This document shows positions 26,516-34,944 of a stretch of 64,000 bases of DNA, in pieces. A program made the translations under genes and the position numbers. The stretch spans positions 1 to 64,000 of the forward strand of contig DBAY01000030.1 of NCBI GenBank assembly GCA_002291925.1, written 5' to 3'. Within the stretch, counting starts at the first letter, position 1; the number at the start of each line of letters is the position of its first letter. Under the pieces are notes generated by a model. The model was not told the origin of the DNA and ran no database searches. It worked only from the letters and a program-made list of their open reading frames with translations. Source of the stretch: Alphaproteobacteria bacterium UBA998 (GTDB lineage: Bacteria; Pseudomonadota; Alphaproteobacteria; Rickettsiales; UBA998).

Positions 26516-26593
26516 CGTCATTGCGAGCGCCAGCGAGGCAATCCAGCGGGTGGGGCTGGATTGCCGCGTCGCTGGCGCTCCTCGCCATGACGG
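26516..26593 (+). repeat. Palindromic repeat, CGTCATTGCGAGCGC type
   Basis: Ends CGTCATTGCGAGCG and CGCTCCTCGCCATGACG; inner arms GGCAATCCAGC and GCTGGATTGCC are exact complements. Same class as the elements at 56053-56126 and 57418-57490. Confidence 0.85.
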
Positions 26594-26610
26594 TTGCCAT
26601 CATCGTCATG

Positions 26611-26660
26611 CTGAACTCGTTTCAGCATCTATTCATACATAGGCCCTGAAACGAGTTCAG
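26611..26660 (+). repeat. Perfect 15-bp inverted repeat
   Basis: CTGAACTCGTTTCAG at 26611-26625 and its exact complement CTGAAACGAGTTCAG at 26646-26660, separated by 20 bases. Each arm is itself nearly palindromic at its ends (CTGAA/TTCAG). Confidence 0.85.
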
Positions 26661-26680
26661 GGCGACAAGGAGATATACGC

Positions 26681-26772
26681 GTCATTCCGAACGACCAGCG
26701 TGAGGAATCTTTACACAGGAGCACTCTTGAGGTTCCCTGTATAAAGATTCCTCACCTGCGGTTCGGAATGAC
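26681..26772 (+). repeat. Palindromic repeat, GTCATTCCGAACG type
   Basis: Ends GTCATTCCGAAC and GTTCGGAATGAC; inner arms GTGAGGAATCTTTA and TAAAGATTCCTCAC pair. It is the same family as the element before surE (23793-23886). Confidence 0.85.
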
Positions 26773-26793
26773 GAATGACGGTTGTTTTAGTCT

Positions 26794-26876
26794 GTCATTC
26801 CGGGACGCGAAGCGGGCCCGGAATCCCCTCGCGTGACGAAGGAGATCCTGCGCAGCCTGCGGCTCGCAGGATGACA
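26794..26876 (+). repeat. Palindromic repeat, GTCATTCCGGGACGCG type
   Basis: Begins GTCATTCCGGG and ends with GGATGAC. Two internal hairpins: CCGGGACGCGAAGCGGGCCCGG and GATCCTGCGCAGCCTGCGG/CTCGCAGGAT. It ends 17 bases before the DUF815 stop codon, so it lies at the 3' end of that minus-strand gene. Confidence 0.75.
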
Positions 26877-26893
26877 CGACCGGAGAGAAATAG

Positions 26894-27750
26894 CTAAAGC
26901 TCCAGCTTTTTCCCCAAGCGGCCGGCGAGGTCGTTGATGTACTGCCACGCTACACGGCCGGAGCAGGCGCCGCGGGTTCGTGACCATTCGATAGCTTCAG
27001 CTTCGCGGCGATCGGCGGGGTAGCCTAGGCCGAAATGCGCGTCATAAGCGGCGATGATGGCGAGGTAGGTCGGCTGGTCCATCGTATGAAAACCGAGCCA
27101 GAGGCCAAAGCGGTCGGAGAGGGAGACTTTCTCGTCGATGACTTCGCTGCCATGCAGGGCGGCGCGCTGCTCATTTTCCAACAGCTCGCGCGGCATGAGG
27201 TGGCGGCGGTTCGAGGTGGCGTAGAACAGCACGTTGTCCGGGCGACCGCTCAAGCCGCCTTCCAGAACGGACTTCAGTGATTTGTAGGTCGCGTCGCCGC
27301 CATCGAAGGAGAGATCGTCGCACAGCAGCAGGAAGCGGCGCGGCTGGCCCTTGAGCTGGGCGAGCAGCAGGGGCAGGGAGCCGATATCCTCGCGCGCAAT
27401 CTCGATCAGCGCCAGCGCACCCGGCTTGTACTGGTTCAGCTCGCGATGCACGGCTTTCACTAGCGAGCTTTTGCCGGTGCCCCGTGCGCCCCACAGCAGC
27501 GCATGGTTGGCGGGGTAGCCTTTTGCGAAGCGCTCGGTGTTCTCCCACAGCAACTGCTTCTGATGCTCCACCCCGAGAATGAGCGCCATGGGCAGGCATG
27601 CACCTGTGCCAAAGGCTCGAAGCGGGCAGGCGGGTGCCAGATGAACGCATCCGCCTCGCGCAGGCTGGCACTGGCGGCCGGTGGCGGCAAGTGACGCTCC
27701 AGCGCTTCGGCGATGCGGTGCAGAACGGGGAGGAGCGATTCATCTTGCAT
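26894..27750 (-). pseudogene. DUF815-family P-loop ATPase with one-base frameshift
   Basis: Read from ATG 27750 the frame gives the expected family N-terminus (LLPVLHRIAEALERHL, then ADAFIWHPPARFEPLAQVH), then leaves the family at a CCC at 27592-27590. From ATG 27589, in another frame, the rest follows: GVEHQKQLLWENTERFAKG, P-loop WGARGTGKSSLVKA, LLLCDDLSFDGGD and the arginine-rich C-terminus. Inserting one base after the two C of a Pro codon restores a continuous protein of about 284 residues. The 231-residue part from 27589 keeps the whole ATPase domain but has no visible ribosome site. Pseudogene, assembly error and programmed shift are all possible. Role of DUF815 proteins is not established. 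Confidence 0.75.
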
Positions 27751-27803
27751 GAGAATAAGCGGCTTCTTATGTGTCAGATATCCTTTTTTGTAGCAGAGGC
27801 CGT

Positions 27804-29228
27804 ATGCAGGATAAACCGCTGAATCTCGTTTGGATGCGCCGCGACTTGCGGCTGCATGATCACGCGGCGCTGCATCACGCGCTGAAAGGTCCCGGCGTCA
27901 TTCAGCCGGTGTTCGTCTTTGACACAGAGATTCTCGCACGCTTCGCCAATCCGCTGGATCGGCGTCTGACCTTCCTTGCGCAGGTGATGCTGGATCTTGA
28001 TTCGGAACTGCGCGCCCGCGGCGGCGGGATGCTAGTGCTTCACGGCCCGGCCACCGAGGTGATGCCAAGGCTGGCGCAGGCGCTCGGCGCGGCGCAGCTG
28101 GTGGCGGCGGCCGACATTGAGGGCCCGACGCGGGCGCGCGATGCGTCAGTGGCGCAGGTGCTGAGTGGCATCACCAAGATGTCGCTGGTGAAGGATGCGT
28201 GGATTCGCCATGGCGGCGCGGTGAACAAGAAGGACGGCACGCCCTATCATGTGTTCACGCCCTATGCCAAGGCGTGGCGGGCGACACTGACGCCGGAAGA
28301 CCTTGCCGAGCGCGTGGTGGAAGACAAGGGACGCTATGCCCACGTGGCGGCGCTGCGGGCGAAGGCTTACGCGGCGGGGCTGCGCGTGCTGGATCTCTCG
28401 CAGGGGCTGGAAGCGCTGCTTGAGCAGATCGGTTTCAAAAAAGCGGATATCACGCATTGGGGCACGCGCGAGGGGGAGGCGCGGCTGCACCGGTTTGTCG
28501 AGACGCGGCTGAAGAATTACAGCCATGACCGCAACATGCTGGCGGAGGATGGCACCAGCCGCCTCTCGCCGTACCTGCGGCATGGGTTGGTTTCCGTGCG
28601 GGAATGCGCGCGGCTGGCGTGGGATCGCCCCGGCGCGGAAGGCTGGGTGAATGAGCTCATCTGGCGCGATTTCTACGCGATGATTCTCTATCATTACCCG
28701 GAGACGGCGACGGAGGAGTTCCTCCCCAAATTCCGCCGCACGCTCAACTGGCGGCGCGTGGAGGCGGACTTCGAGGCGTGGAAGGCCGGGCGTACGGGCT
28801 ACCCGGTGGTGGATGCCGCGATGCGCCAGATGCAGGAGATCGGTTGGATGCATAACCGCGCGCGCATGATTGTGGCGAGCTTCCTGTGCAAGCATCTGCG
28901 CATCGACTGGCGGCTGGGCGAGGAGCATTTCGCGCAGCACCTGATGGATTATGATCTTGCCTCCAACGCGGGCGGCTGGCAATGGGCAGCCTCGACGGGC
29001 ACCGATGCGCAGCCTTACTTCCGCGTGTTCAACCCCACGACGCAGGGTGAAAAATTCGATCCCGAGGGCGAGTATGTCCGCCGCTATGTGCCGGAGCTGG
29101 GGGCGATGAAAGGCAAGAAGGTGCATCAGCCGTGGGGCGATGCCGCGCGCGGCAGCTATCCGGCGCCCATCGTGGATCATGCCTCCGCCCGGGCGGAGGC
29201 GCTGCGCATGTTCAAGGAAGTGGCGTGA
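27804..29228 (+). CDS. phrB: Deoxyribodipyrimidine photolyase
   Basis: Light-driven repair of UV pyrimidine dimers with FAD. The 474-residue class I photolyase has the Rossmann-like antenna domain (LVWMRRDLRLHDHAALHHAL) and a helical FAD domain with RLSPYLRHGLVSVRE, NELIWRDFYAMILYH, DAAMRQMQEIGWMHNRARM and SNAGGWQWAASTGTDAQPYF. ATG 27804 has an AGAGG site; an in-frame start 33 bases earlier is less likely. It is divergent from the DUF815 gene with a 53-base gap. Confidence 0.95.
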   Translation: MQDKPLNLVWMRRDLRLHDHAALHHALKGPGVIQPVFVFDTEILARFANPLDRRLTFLAQVMLDLDSELRARGGGMLVLHGPATEVMPRLAQALGAAQLVAAADIEGPTRARDASVAQVLSGITKMSLVKDAWIRHGGAVNKKDGTPYHVFTPYAKAWRATLTPEDLAERVVEDKGRYAHVAALRAKAYAAGLRVLDLSQGLEALLEQIGFKKADITHWGTREGEARLHRFVETRLKNYSHDRNMLAEDGTSRLSPYLRHGLVSVRECARLAWDRPGAEGWVNELIWRDFYAMILYHYPETATEEFLPKFRRTLNWRRVEADFEAWKAGRTGYPVVDAAMRQMQEIGWMHNRARMIVASFLCKHLRIDWRLGEEHFAQHLMDYDLASNAGGWQWAASTGTDAQPYFRVFNPTTQGEKFDPEGEYVRRYVPELGAMKGKKVHQPWGDAARGSYPAPIVDHASARAEALRMFKEVA

Positions 29229-29250
29229 TACCCATTTTGGGGCTCCGCGA

Positions 29251-30552
29251 TTACGGGCGGCCGACTGAGACGTAGTGCAAACTGGCGTCGCGGGCCTCGG
29301 TGGGCGAGAACATGTTGCGCAGGTCGATCAGGACAGGCTGTTTCAGCCAGCCTTTCAGCTGCGCCAGTGGCAGCTCACCGTATTCCGGCCATTCAGTGAG
29401 GATGACCACCGCATCCGCGCCACGCGCGGCCTGCTCCACGTTTTCCTGCCATTGCACGGCGGAGGGCAGGGCCGCCTCGCCATGCTTGCGGCCTTCGGGG
29501 TCATGCACGCGCACCGTGGCCCCGGCTTCCAGCAGCCCCGGCACGATGACCAGCGCCGGGCTTTCGCGCACGTCATCCGTGCCCGGCTTGAAGGTGATGC
29601 CCAGCACGGCCAGCGTCTTGCCGTTCAGGTCACCGCCGCAGGCCTGCCGGATCTTCTCGACCATGCGCCGCTTGCGGGTTTCGTTGGAGCCCACCACCGC
29701 GTCGATCACCGGGGAGGGCACATGGTTCAGCCGCGCGATCTGGATCAGCGCCAGCGTATCCTTGGGGAAGCAGGAGCCGCCGAAGCCCGGGCCGGGGTTC
29801 AGGAACTTGCGGCCGATGCGGCTGTCCAGCCCGATGCCGTGCGAGACCATGCCGATATCCGCGCCCACGCCCTCGCAGATGTCCGCCATCTCGTTGATGA
29901 AGGCGACTTTGGTGGCGAGGAAGCTGTTGGCGGCGTATTTGATCATCTCCGCCGTCTCCAGATCGGTGGCCACCAGCGGCACGCCGGACTGCAAGAGGGG
30001 AGCGTAGAGCTGCTCCATGCGCGCCTTGGCGTCGGCGGCGCTGGTGCCGATGACCAGCCGCTCCGGCTGCATGAAATCCTCGATGGCCGAGCCTTCGCGC
30101 AGGAATTCAGGGTTGGAGGCAATCAGGAGATCCGGGCGGGTGGCGTGCAGCCACTCCTGCAGGGCGCGGTTGGTGCCTAGGGGCACAGTTGATTTCGTAA
30201 TAACAAGCGCTCGGGGCGCAGCGTAGCGGGCGATTTCCTCCGCCGCTCCGAAAACATAGGTAAGGTCAGCCTGCCCATCTTCGGGGCGGGGCGGCGTGCC
30301 CACGGCGATGATAACGGCCTCCGCCTGCGCCAGTGCGGTGGCGGCGTCGGTGGTGAAATGAAGGCGTCCGGCCTCGGTGGCGCGTTGGATGAGCGGCTCC
30401 AGGCCCGGCTCATAAATGGGCGTGCTGCCTTGGCGCAGCGCCTCGATGACCGCCGGATTGCGGTCCACGCAGGTGACCTCATGCCCTAGCTCCGCGAGGC
30501 AGCTACCGGAGACAAGGCCCACATAGCCAGTGCCGAGAACGCAGAGCCGCAT
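29251..30552 (-). CDS. ugd: UDP-glucose 6-dehydrogenase
   Basis: Oxidises UDP-glucose to UDP-glucuronate for capsule, LPS or exopolysaccharide. The 433-residue protein has the N-terminal NAD motif LGTGYVGLVSGSCLAELGH, the STVPLGTN loop, EFLREGSAIEDF, the catalytic Cys in GFGGSCFPKDTLAL (about residue 261) and KYAANSFLATKVAFINE. ATG 30552 overlaps the galU stop by one base (TGATG), so substrate maker and user are translated together; GTG 30555 is the alternative. Confidence 0.96.
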   Translation of the reverse strand: MRLCVLGTGYVGLVSGSCLAELGHEVTCVDRNPAVIEALRQGSTPIYEPGLEPLIQRATEAGRLHFTTDAATALAQAEAVIIAVGTPPRPEDGQADLTYVFGAAEEIARYAAPRALVITKSTVPLGTNRALQEWLHATRPDLLIASNPEFLREGSAIEDFMQPERLVIGTSAADAKARMEQLYAPLLQSGVPLVATDLETAEMIKYAANSFLATKVAFINEMADICEGVGADIGMVSHGIGLDSRIGRKFLNPGPGFGGSCFPKDTLALIQIARLNHVPSPVIDAVVGSNETRKRRMVEKIRQACGGDLNGKTLAVLGITFKPGTDDVRESPALVIVPGLLEAGATVRVHDPEGRKHGEAALPSAVQWQENVEQAARGADAVVILTEWPEYGELPLAQLKGWLKQPVLIDLRNMFSPTEARDASLHYVSVGRP

Positions 30553-31421
30553 CACAGGTAATCAGGCAGGAAGGCGCGCACTTTGGGGCCGATGTCGGGA
30601 TCGGCCAGCGCATAGGCGAGGTTGGCTTCGACGAACCCGTGATGCTCGCCACAATCAAAGCGGCGGCCCTCGAAGCGGTAGCCATAGACGGATTGAGTGC
30701 GCAGGGAGGTGTTGATGGCGTCGGTAATCTGGATTTCACCGCCCGCACCGCGTTTCTGCTCGGCCAGCAGGTCGAAGATTTCCGGCTGCAGCACGTAGCG
30801 GCCGATGATGGAGAGCGTGGAAGGGGCCACTTCCGGCGCGGGCTTCTCCACCAACCCTTTGACTTTCACCAGCGGCCCCTGCTCGGATTCGATGTCGAGA
30901 ATGCCGTATTTGCGGGTTTCTGCCTTCGGAACGTCCATGACCGCCACAATGTTGCTGCCCGGCACCTGTTCGTGGGCGTTGATGAGCTGTTTCAGGCAGG
31001 GCGTCTGCGATTTTACGAGGTCATCCGCCAGAATCACGGCAAACGGCTCGTTGCCGACGATGTGGCGGGCGCACCAAATGGCGTGGCCAAGGCCCATCGG
31101 CTCCTGCTGGCGGGTAAAAATGACGTTTCCCGGCTCCGGCAGCCAGGATTTGGCCATTTCCAGCTCTTTTTTCTTATTTGCCTCATTGAGGACATTCTGC
31201 AACTCATACGCGTGGTCGAAATGGTTCGAAATGGCGTTTTTGTTGCGTCCGGTAACGAAGACGAACTGCTCGATGCCCGCCGCGCGCGCTTCCTCAAAAG
31301 CGTAATGAATCAAAGGCTTGCTGGCGACCGGCAGCATCTCCTTGGGCATGGATTTGGTGGCGGGGAGGAAGCGTGTGCCGAGGCCTCCGACGGGGAAGAC
31401 GACTTTGCGGATTTTTTGCAT
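30552..31421 (-). CDS. galU: UTP-glucose-1-phosphate uridylyltransferase
   Basis: Makes UDP-glucose. The 289-residue protein has the nucleotidyl-transferase motif [24 protein letters not shown]-type sugar-phosphate segment [26 protein letters not shown] and the [10 protein letters not shown]-terminal motif. It is the promoter-proximal gene of galU-ugd; the start lies 130 bases from rpmG on the opposite strand, so the gap carries divergent promoters. Confidence 0.96.
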   Translation of the reverse strand: MQKIRKVVFPVGGLGTRFLPATKSMPKEMLPVASKPLIHYAFEEARAAGIEQFVFVTGRNKNAISNHFDHAYELQNVLNEANKKKELEMAKSWLPEPGNVIFTRQQEPMGLGHAIWCARHIVGNEPFAVILADDLVKSQTPCLKQLINAHEQVPGSNIVAVMDVPKAETRKYGILDIESEQGPLVKVKGLVEKPAPEVAPSTLSIIGRYVLQPEIFDLLAEQKRGAGGEIQITDAINTSLRTQSVYGYRFEGRRFDCGEHHGFVEANLAYALADPDIGPKVRAFLPDYL

Positions 31422-31551
31422 GAGAAGGCTCGCGTGGTTGGGCCTGTTAAAACGGACGGCGCATCACGTGTCAAAGGGATTGTGTCAGCGCTTGACTTCG
31501 CGCGCGTTGTCGCTACATTCTACCGCTCATTTCATTCGACAGGTAGCTGAC

Positions 31552-31719
31552 ATGGCCAAGAAAAACACCATCCTGCTGAAGCTGGAAAGCACGGCGGATA
31601 CCGGCTTTTTCTACGTGAAAAAGCGCAACCCGCGTAAATACCCGAACAAGCTCTCGTTCAAGAAATACGACCCGATCGCGCGCAAGCACGTCGAGTTCAA
31701 GGAAACGAAGCTGAAATAA
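31552..31719 (+). CDS. rpmG: 50S ribosomal protein L33
   Basis: Small ribosomal protein of 55 residues ([20 protein letters not shown] to [11 protein letters not shown]). ATG 31552 gives the exact family start; the frame is open further upstream without family similarity. It belongs to the cysteine-free L33 type, since no CxxC zinc motif is present. The stop codon TAA overlaps the yajC start by one base. Confidence 0.96.
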   Translation: MAKKNTILLKLESTADTGFFYVKKRNPRKYPNKLSFKKYDPIARKHVEFKETKLK

Positions 31720-32117
31720 TGTACGGACTGCTCGCACAAGGGGGCGCGGCGGCGCCGGTCGCGGCCGATGCGGCTGCCATGCTGCCCGGTGGCGCGCAAG
31801 GGGGCATTGCAAGCTTCCTGCCGTTCATCTTGGTGCTGGGTATCTTTTATTTCCTGCTCATCCGCCCGCAGCAGCGCAAGTTCAAGGATCACCAGACCAT
31901 GGTTTCCGCGCTGAAAAAGGGTGACAAGGTCATCACCGGTGGCGGCATCATCGGCACCATCACCAAGTCCGACAAGGACGACACGGTGACCGTACAGATT
32001 GCCGAGGGCGTCAGCGTGCAGGTGGCGCGTGCGACCATCGTGGGCATGTATGACAGCGCTCAGCAGCCCGCTCCTGCACGCGGCAAGCCTGCGGCAAAAG
32101 TGGCGAACGACAACTAG
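31719..32117 (+). CDS. yajC: Sec translocase accessory subunit YajC
   Basis: Small protein associated with SecDF in the preprotein translocase. Of 132 residues, an Ala/Gly-rich N-terminus leads into one transmembrane helix (about 32-48, FLPFILVLGIFYFLLI) and the signature RPQQRKFKDHQTMVSALKKG, then VITGGGIIGTI. Start overlaps rpmG stop (TAATG). secD begins 100 bases downstream, where the gap contains a TTAACCA half-site but no full CtrA box. Confidence 0.95.
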   Translation: MYGLLAQGGAAAPVAADAAAMLPGGAQGGIASFLPFILVLGIFYFLLIRPQQRKFKDHQTMVSALKKGDKVITGGGIIGTITKSDKDDTVTVQIAEGVSVQVARATIVGMYDSAQQPAPARGKPAAKVANDN

Positions 32118-32217
32118 TCGCGTCCTTTGCGCCTCTCGTAAATCTCTTAACCAGAATCCGCTTTGGTTGTGTAAATAAATTCGGTATGTTCCGCGCCGAA
32201 CATCACGTTGGATTGCC

Positions 32218-33801
32218 ATGCCTGATTTCCCGCTCTGGAAAATTCTTCTCGTCTTCTTCGTTACAGCGCTTTTCACTTACTTTACGCTGCCGACCTTTGT
32301 TTCGCCGGAGTTGCGCGCCAGGCTGCCTGAATCCGCGCAGGATTTGACGCTGAACCTCGGCCTCGATCTGCGCGGCGGTTCGCACCTGTTGCTGGAGATT
32401 GATTTTGACAGTTACTTCCGCGAGCAGCGCGACCAGCTGTGGGATGATGTGCGCGCGGCCCTGCGCGAGACGAAGCTGGGCTACCGTGATCTCGCCATGG
32501 AAAACGGCATCGTGCGCTACCGACTGCCGCCCCACGCCACGGAGCGCGGCGGTTCGGTGCCCGATCTGCGCCGCCAGCTTGGCAGTGATTACGCGGTGAG
32601 CGAGGACGGGGACCAGGTCACCATTGCACTCACCGAGCGGGCGATAGCGGACAAGCGCCAGCAGCTGATCGAGCAGTCCATCGAGATCGTCAGCCGCCGC
32701 GTCAACGAGACGGGCACCAAGGAGCCGATCATCCAGCGGCAGGGCGATGCGCGGATTCTGTTGCAGGTGCCGGGACTGGATGACCCCTCGCGCCTGAAGA
32801 AAATCCTCGGCACCACAGCGAAGATGACGTTCCACCTGGTCAATAATGAGGTGACGCCGGAGCAGATCCAGAGCGGTCGCGTGCCAATTGGCACTCGTCT
32901 TCTGCCCTCCGACGACCCGCGCGAGATGGTGGGCGGCCAGCCCTACCGCTTCCCCGTGTTCACAAAAGTCGAGCTGAGCGGCGAGATGCTGACCGGCGCC
33001 AACGCGACGTTCGAGAGCGGCCAGCCCGTGGTGGCGTTCCAGTTCAATTCGCTGGGAGCCAAGAAATTTGCGGAAATCACGCAGGCGAATGTGGGCAAGC
33101 CTTTTGCCATTGTGCTGGATAACAAGGTGATTACCGCGCCGCGTATCAATACGCCGATTCTGAACGGCAGCGGCATCATCACCGGTAGCTTCACCGTGGA
33201 GAGTGCCAATAACCTCGCGCTGCTGCTGCGCGCCGGTGCCCTGCCTGCGCCGCTGAAGATCGTCGAGGAGCGTAGTGTGGGTCCAAGCCTTGGCAGTGAT
33301 TCCATCGCGGCGGGCAAGAAGGCGGCGTTCATCGGTCTGGCTTTCGTGGTGGGCTTCATGGTGCTGAGCTATGGGCTGTTTGGTCTGTTCGCCACGCTGG
33401 CGCTGTGCGTGAACATCATCATGCTGCTGGGCGCGCTGGCCTGCCTGCAGGCGACGCTCACCCTGCCGGGCATCGCCGGAATCGTCCTCACCTTCGGCAT
33501 GGCGGTGGATGCGAACGTCCTCATTTATGAGCGCATCCGGGAGGAAGTCCGCCGTGGCCGCAGCCCGGCCACGGCAGTGAATAGCGGGTTCCACGCGGCG
33601 TTTGGCACCATCATGGACTCCAACCTCACCGGCCTGATCGCGGCGGCGCTGCTGTTCACCTTTGGCACCGGGGCCATCAAGGGCTTTGCCGTGACGCTCT
33701 CGCTCGGTATCATCACCTCGATGTTCACCGCCATCATGGTGACGCGCCTGTTCATTGCCCTCTGGCTGCACTGGTTCCGGCCGCGCAGCATCCCTATCTA
33801 G
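32218..33801 (+). CDS. secD: Protein translocase subunit SecD
   Basis: Proton-driven partner of SecYEG that pulls preproteins through. The 527-residue protein has an N-terminal transmembrane helix (about 7-24), the P1 domain with LGLDLRGGSHLLLEID and ISRRVNETGTKEP, the P1 head, and five C-terminal helices (from about 362) including FGMAVDANVLIYERIREE and MDSNLTGLIAAALLF. Length and topology are those of a stand-alone SecD, not a SecDF fusion. The Mth938-like gene starts 6 bases after the stop, in the place where secF is expected. Confidence 0.96.
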   Translation: MPDFPLWKILLVFFVTALFTYFTLPTFVSPELRARLPESAQDLTLNLGLDLRGGSHLLLEIDFDSYFREQRDQLWDDVRAALRETKLGYRDLAMENGIVRYRLPPHATERGGSVPDLRRQLGSDYAVSEDGDQVTIALTERAIADKRQQLIEQSIEIVSRRVNETGTKEPIIQRQGDARILLQVPGLDDPSRLKKILGTTAKMTFHLVNNEVTPEQIQSGRVPIGTRLLPSDDPREMVGGQPYRFPVFTKVELSGEMLTGANATFESGQPVVAFQFNSLGAKKFAEITQANVGKPFAIVLDNKVITAPRINTPILNGSGIITGSFTVESANNLALLLRAGALPAPLKIVEERSVGPSLGSDSIAAGKKAAFIGLAFVVGFMVLSYGLFGLFATLALCVNIIMLLGALACLQATLTLPGIAGIVLTFGMAVDANVLIYERIREEVRRGRSPATAVNSGFHAAFGTIMDSNLTGLIAAALLFTFGTGAIKGFAVTLSLGIITSMFTAIMVTRLFIALWLHWFRPRSIPI

Positions 33802-33807
33802 GGAAGC

Positions 33808-34182
33808 ATGGACATCACCCCCGTCATCGCCGAATCGCGCCAGCTGATCGAAGCCTATGGCAATGGCGGATTCCGCATTGCCGGGGCGGATTATACGGGA
33901 TCCGTGCTCATCTTTCCGGGTGAGACGCTGGCCTGGCCGCTGACAGACGTCACAGCCCTGACCCTGGAGCATCTGGCGCCCGCCTTCGAGCGCGCCGCCG
34001 AGATTGAGCTGCTGCTGATCGGCACCGGCAAGACGCACGGCTTCATCTCGCCCCGTCTAAAGGAAGAGGTGCGTCGGAGGGGCATTGTCATCGACAGCAT
34101 GGATACCGGCGCCGCGTGCCGCACGTTCAACGTGCTACTGGCGGAAGAGCGGCGCGTGGCGGCGGCGCTGATCGCCCAATAA
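33808..34182 (+). CDS. Mth938-like domain protein (DUF498)
   Basis: Protein of 124 residues with the Mth938/NDUFAF3-like fold: IEAYGNGGFRIAGADYTGSV, LTLEHLAPA, ELLLIGTGKTH and the C-terminal GIVIDSMDTGAACRTFNVL. The mitochondrial relative NDUFAF3 assists complex I assembly; bacterial function is not established, but the gene is regularly found after yajC-secD(F). It ends at a strong bidirectional hairpin. Confidence 0.85.
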   Translation: MDITPVIAESRQLIEAYGNGGFRIAGADYTGSVLIFPGETLAWPLTDVTALTLEHLAPAFERAAEIELLLIGTGKTHGFISPRLKEEVRRRGIVIDSMDTGAACRTFNVLLAEERRVAAALIAQ

Positions 34183-34212
34183 AAAAGGGCGGCTGGTGCA
34201 GCCGCCCTTTTT
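34182..34212. terminator. Bidirectional terminator between Mth938-like gene and sodB
   Basis: Perfect stem AAAAAGGGCGGC (34182-34193) and GCCGCCCTTTTT (34201-34212) with a 7-base loop. The A and T runs flank the stem, so it can terminate both converging transcripts. Confidence 0.9.
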
Positions 34213-34228
34213 CGTTTTCCAGCCGTGA

Positions 34229-34855
34229 TTACGCCGCTTTCGACATGCCCGCTTTTTGCAGGTTTTCGGCGACGAAGCTCCAGTTGACGAGCTTGCCGAG
34301 GAAGGTGTCGATGTAATCCGGGCGCTTGTTGCGGTAATCTATGTAGTAGGCATGCTCCCACACATCCATGGTGAGCAGCGCGGTTTCGCCATGCGCCATG
34401 GGAAGGTCGGCGTTCGGCGTCTTGCGCACCGCGAGTTTGCCGGATTTATCCAGCACCAGCCACGCCCAGCCGCTGCCGAACTGCGTGATGCCCGCGTTCT
34501 TGAACTGCTCGACAAATTTCTCGTAGGAGCCGAATTCCTGCGCGATGCGGTTGGCCAGCTCGCCGCCCGGCTGCCCGCCCGCGTTCGGGGCCATGCAGTG
34601 CCAGTAGAAAGTATGGTTCCACACCTGCGCGGCGTTGTTGAAAATCTGCTGATCCTTCGGCTCCTGCGAACCGGCGGTTTTCTTGATGATGTCCTCGAGG
34701 CTCATCGACTCCATCGGCGTGCCCGCAATCAGCTCGTTTAGCTTGGTGACGTAGGCGTTGTGGTGCTTGCCGTGGTGGAATTCCAGCGTTTCCTTGGTCA
34801 GGTGCGGCTCCAGCGCGTCCTGGGCATAAGGAAGGGGGGGCAGGGTGAAAGCCAT
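34229..34855 (-). CDS. sodB: Superoxide dismutase (Fe type)
   Basis: Converts superoxide to peroxide and oxygen. The 208-residue protein has metal ligands His27 (EFHHGKHHNAYV), His81 (AAQVWNHTFYW), Asp164 and His168 (DVWEHAYYIDYRN). The AQVWNHTFYW and GSGWAWLV patterns favour iron over manganese. No signal peptide, so cytoplasmic. A long A/T-rich leader with AGGAG upstream of the start supports ATG 34855. Confidence 0.95.
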   Translation of the reverse strand: MAFTLPPLPYAQDALEPHLTKETLEFHHGKHHNAYVTKLNELIAGTPMESMSLEDIIKKTAGSQEPKDQQIFNNAAQVWNHTFYWHCMAPNAGGQPGGELANRIAQEFGSYEKFVEQFKNAGITQFGSGWAWLVLDKSGKLAVRKTPNADLPMAHGETALLTMDVWEHAYYIDYRNKRPDYIDTFLGKLVNWSFVAENLQKAGMSKAA

Positions 34856-34944
34856 GGGGTTACTCCTCGTAGAAAGCGGTTGTCAGCGCCTGAGAATGTA
34901 AGCCGACTTACCGTAAAAACAAGTCTGTAAAATGAAAAGGGGAT

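Noticed and set aside
31225..31235. GGTTCGAAAT as a tRNA T-loop
   Set aside because: Lies in the galU coding sequence with no acceptor stem; no tRNA was found anywhere in the window.
32203..34038. 611-residue minus-strand frame opposite secD
   Set aside because: secD is unmistakable on the plus strand; the minus frame has no family features.
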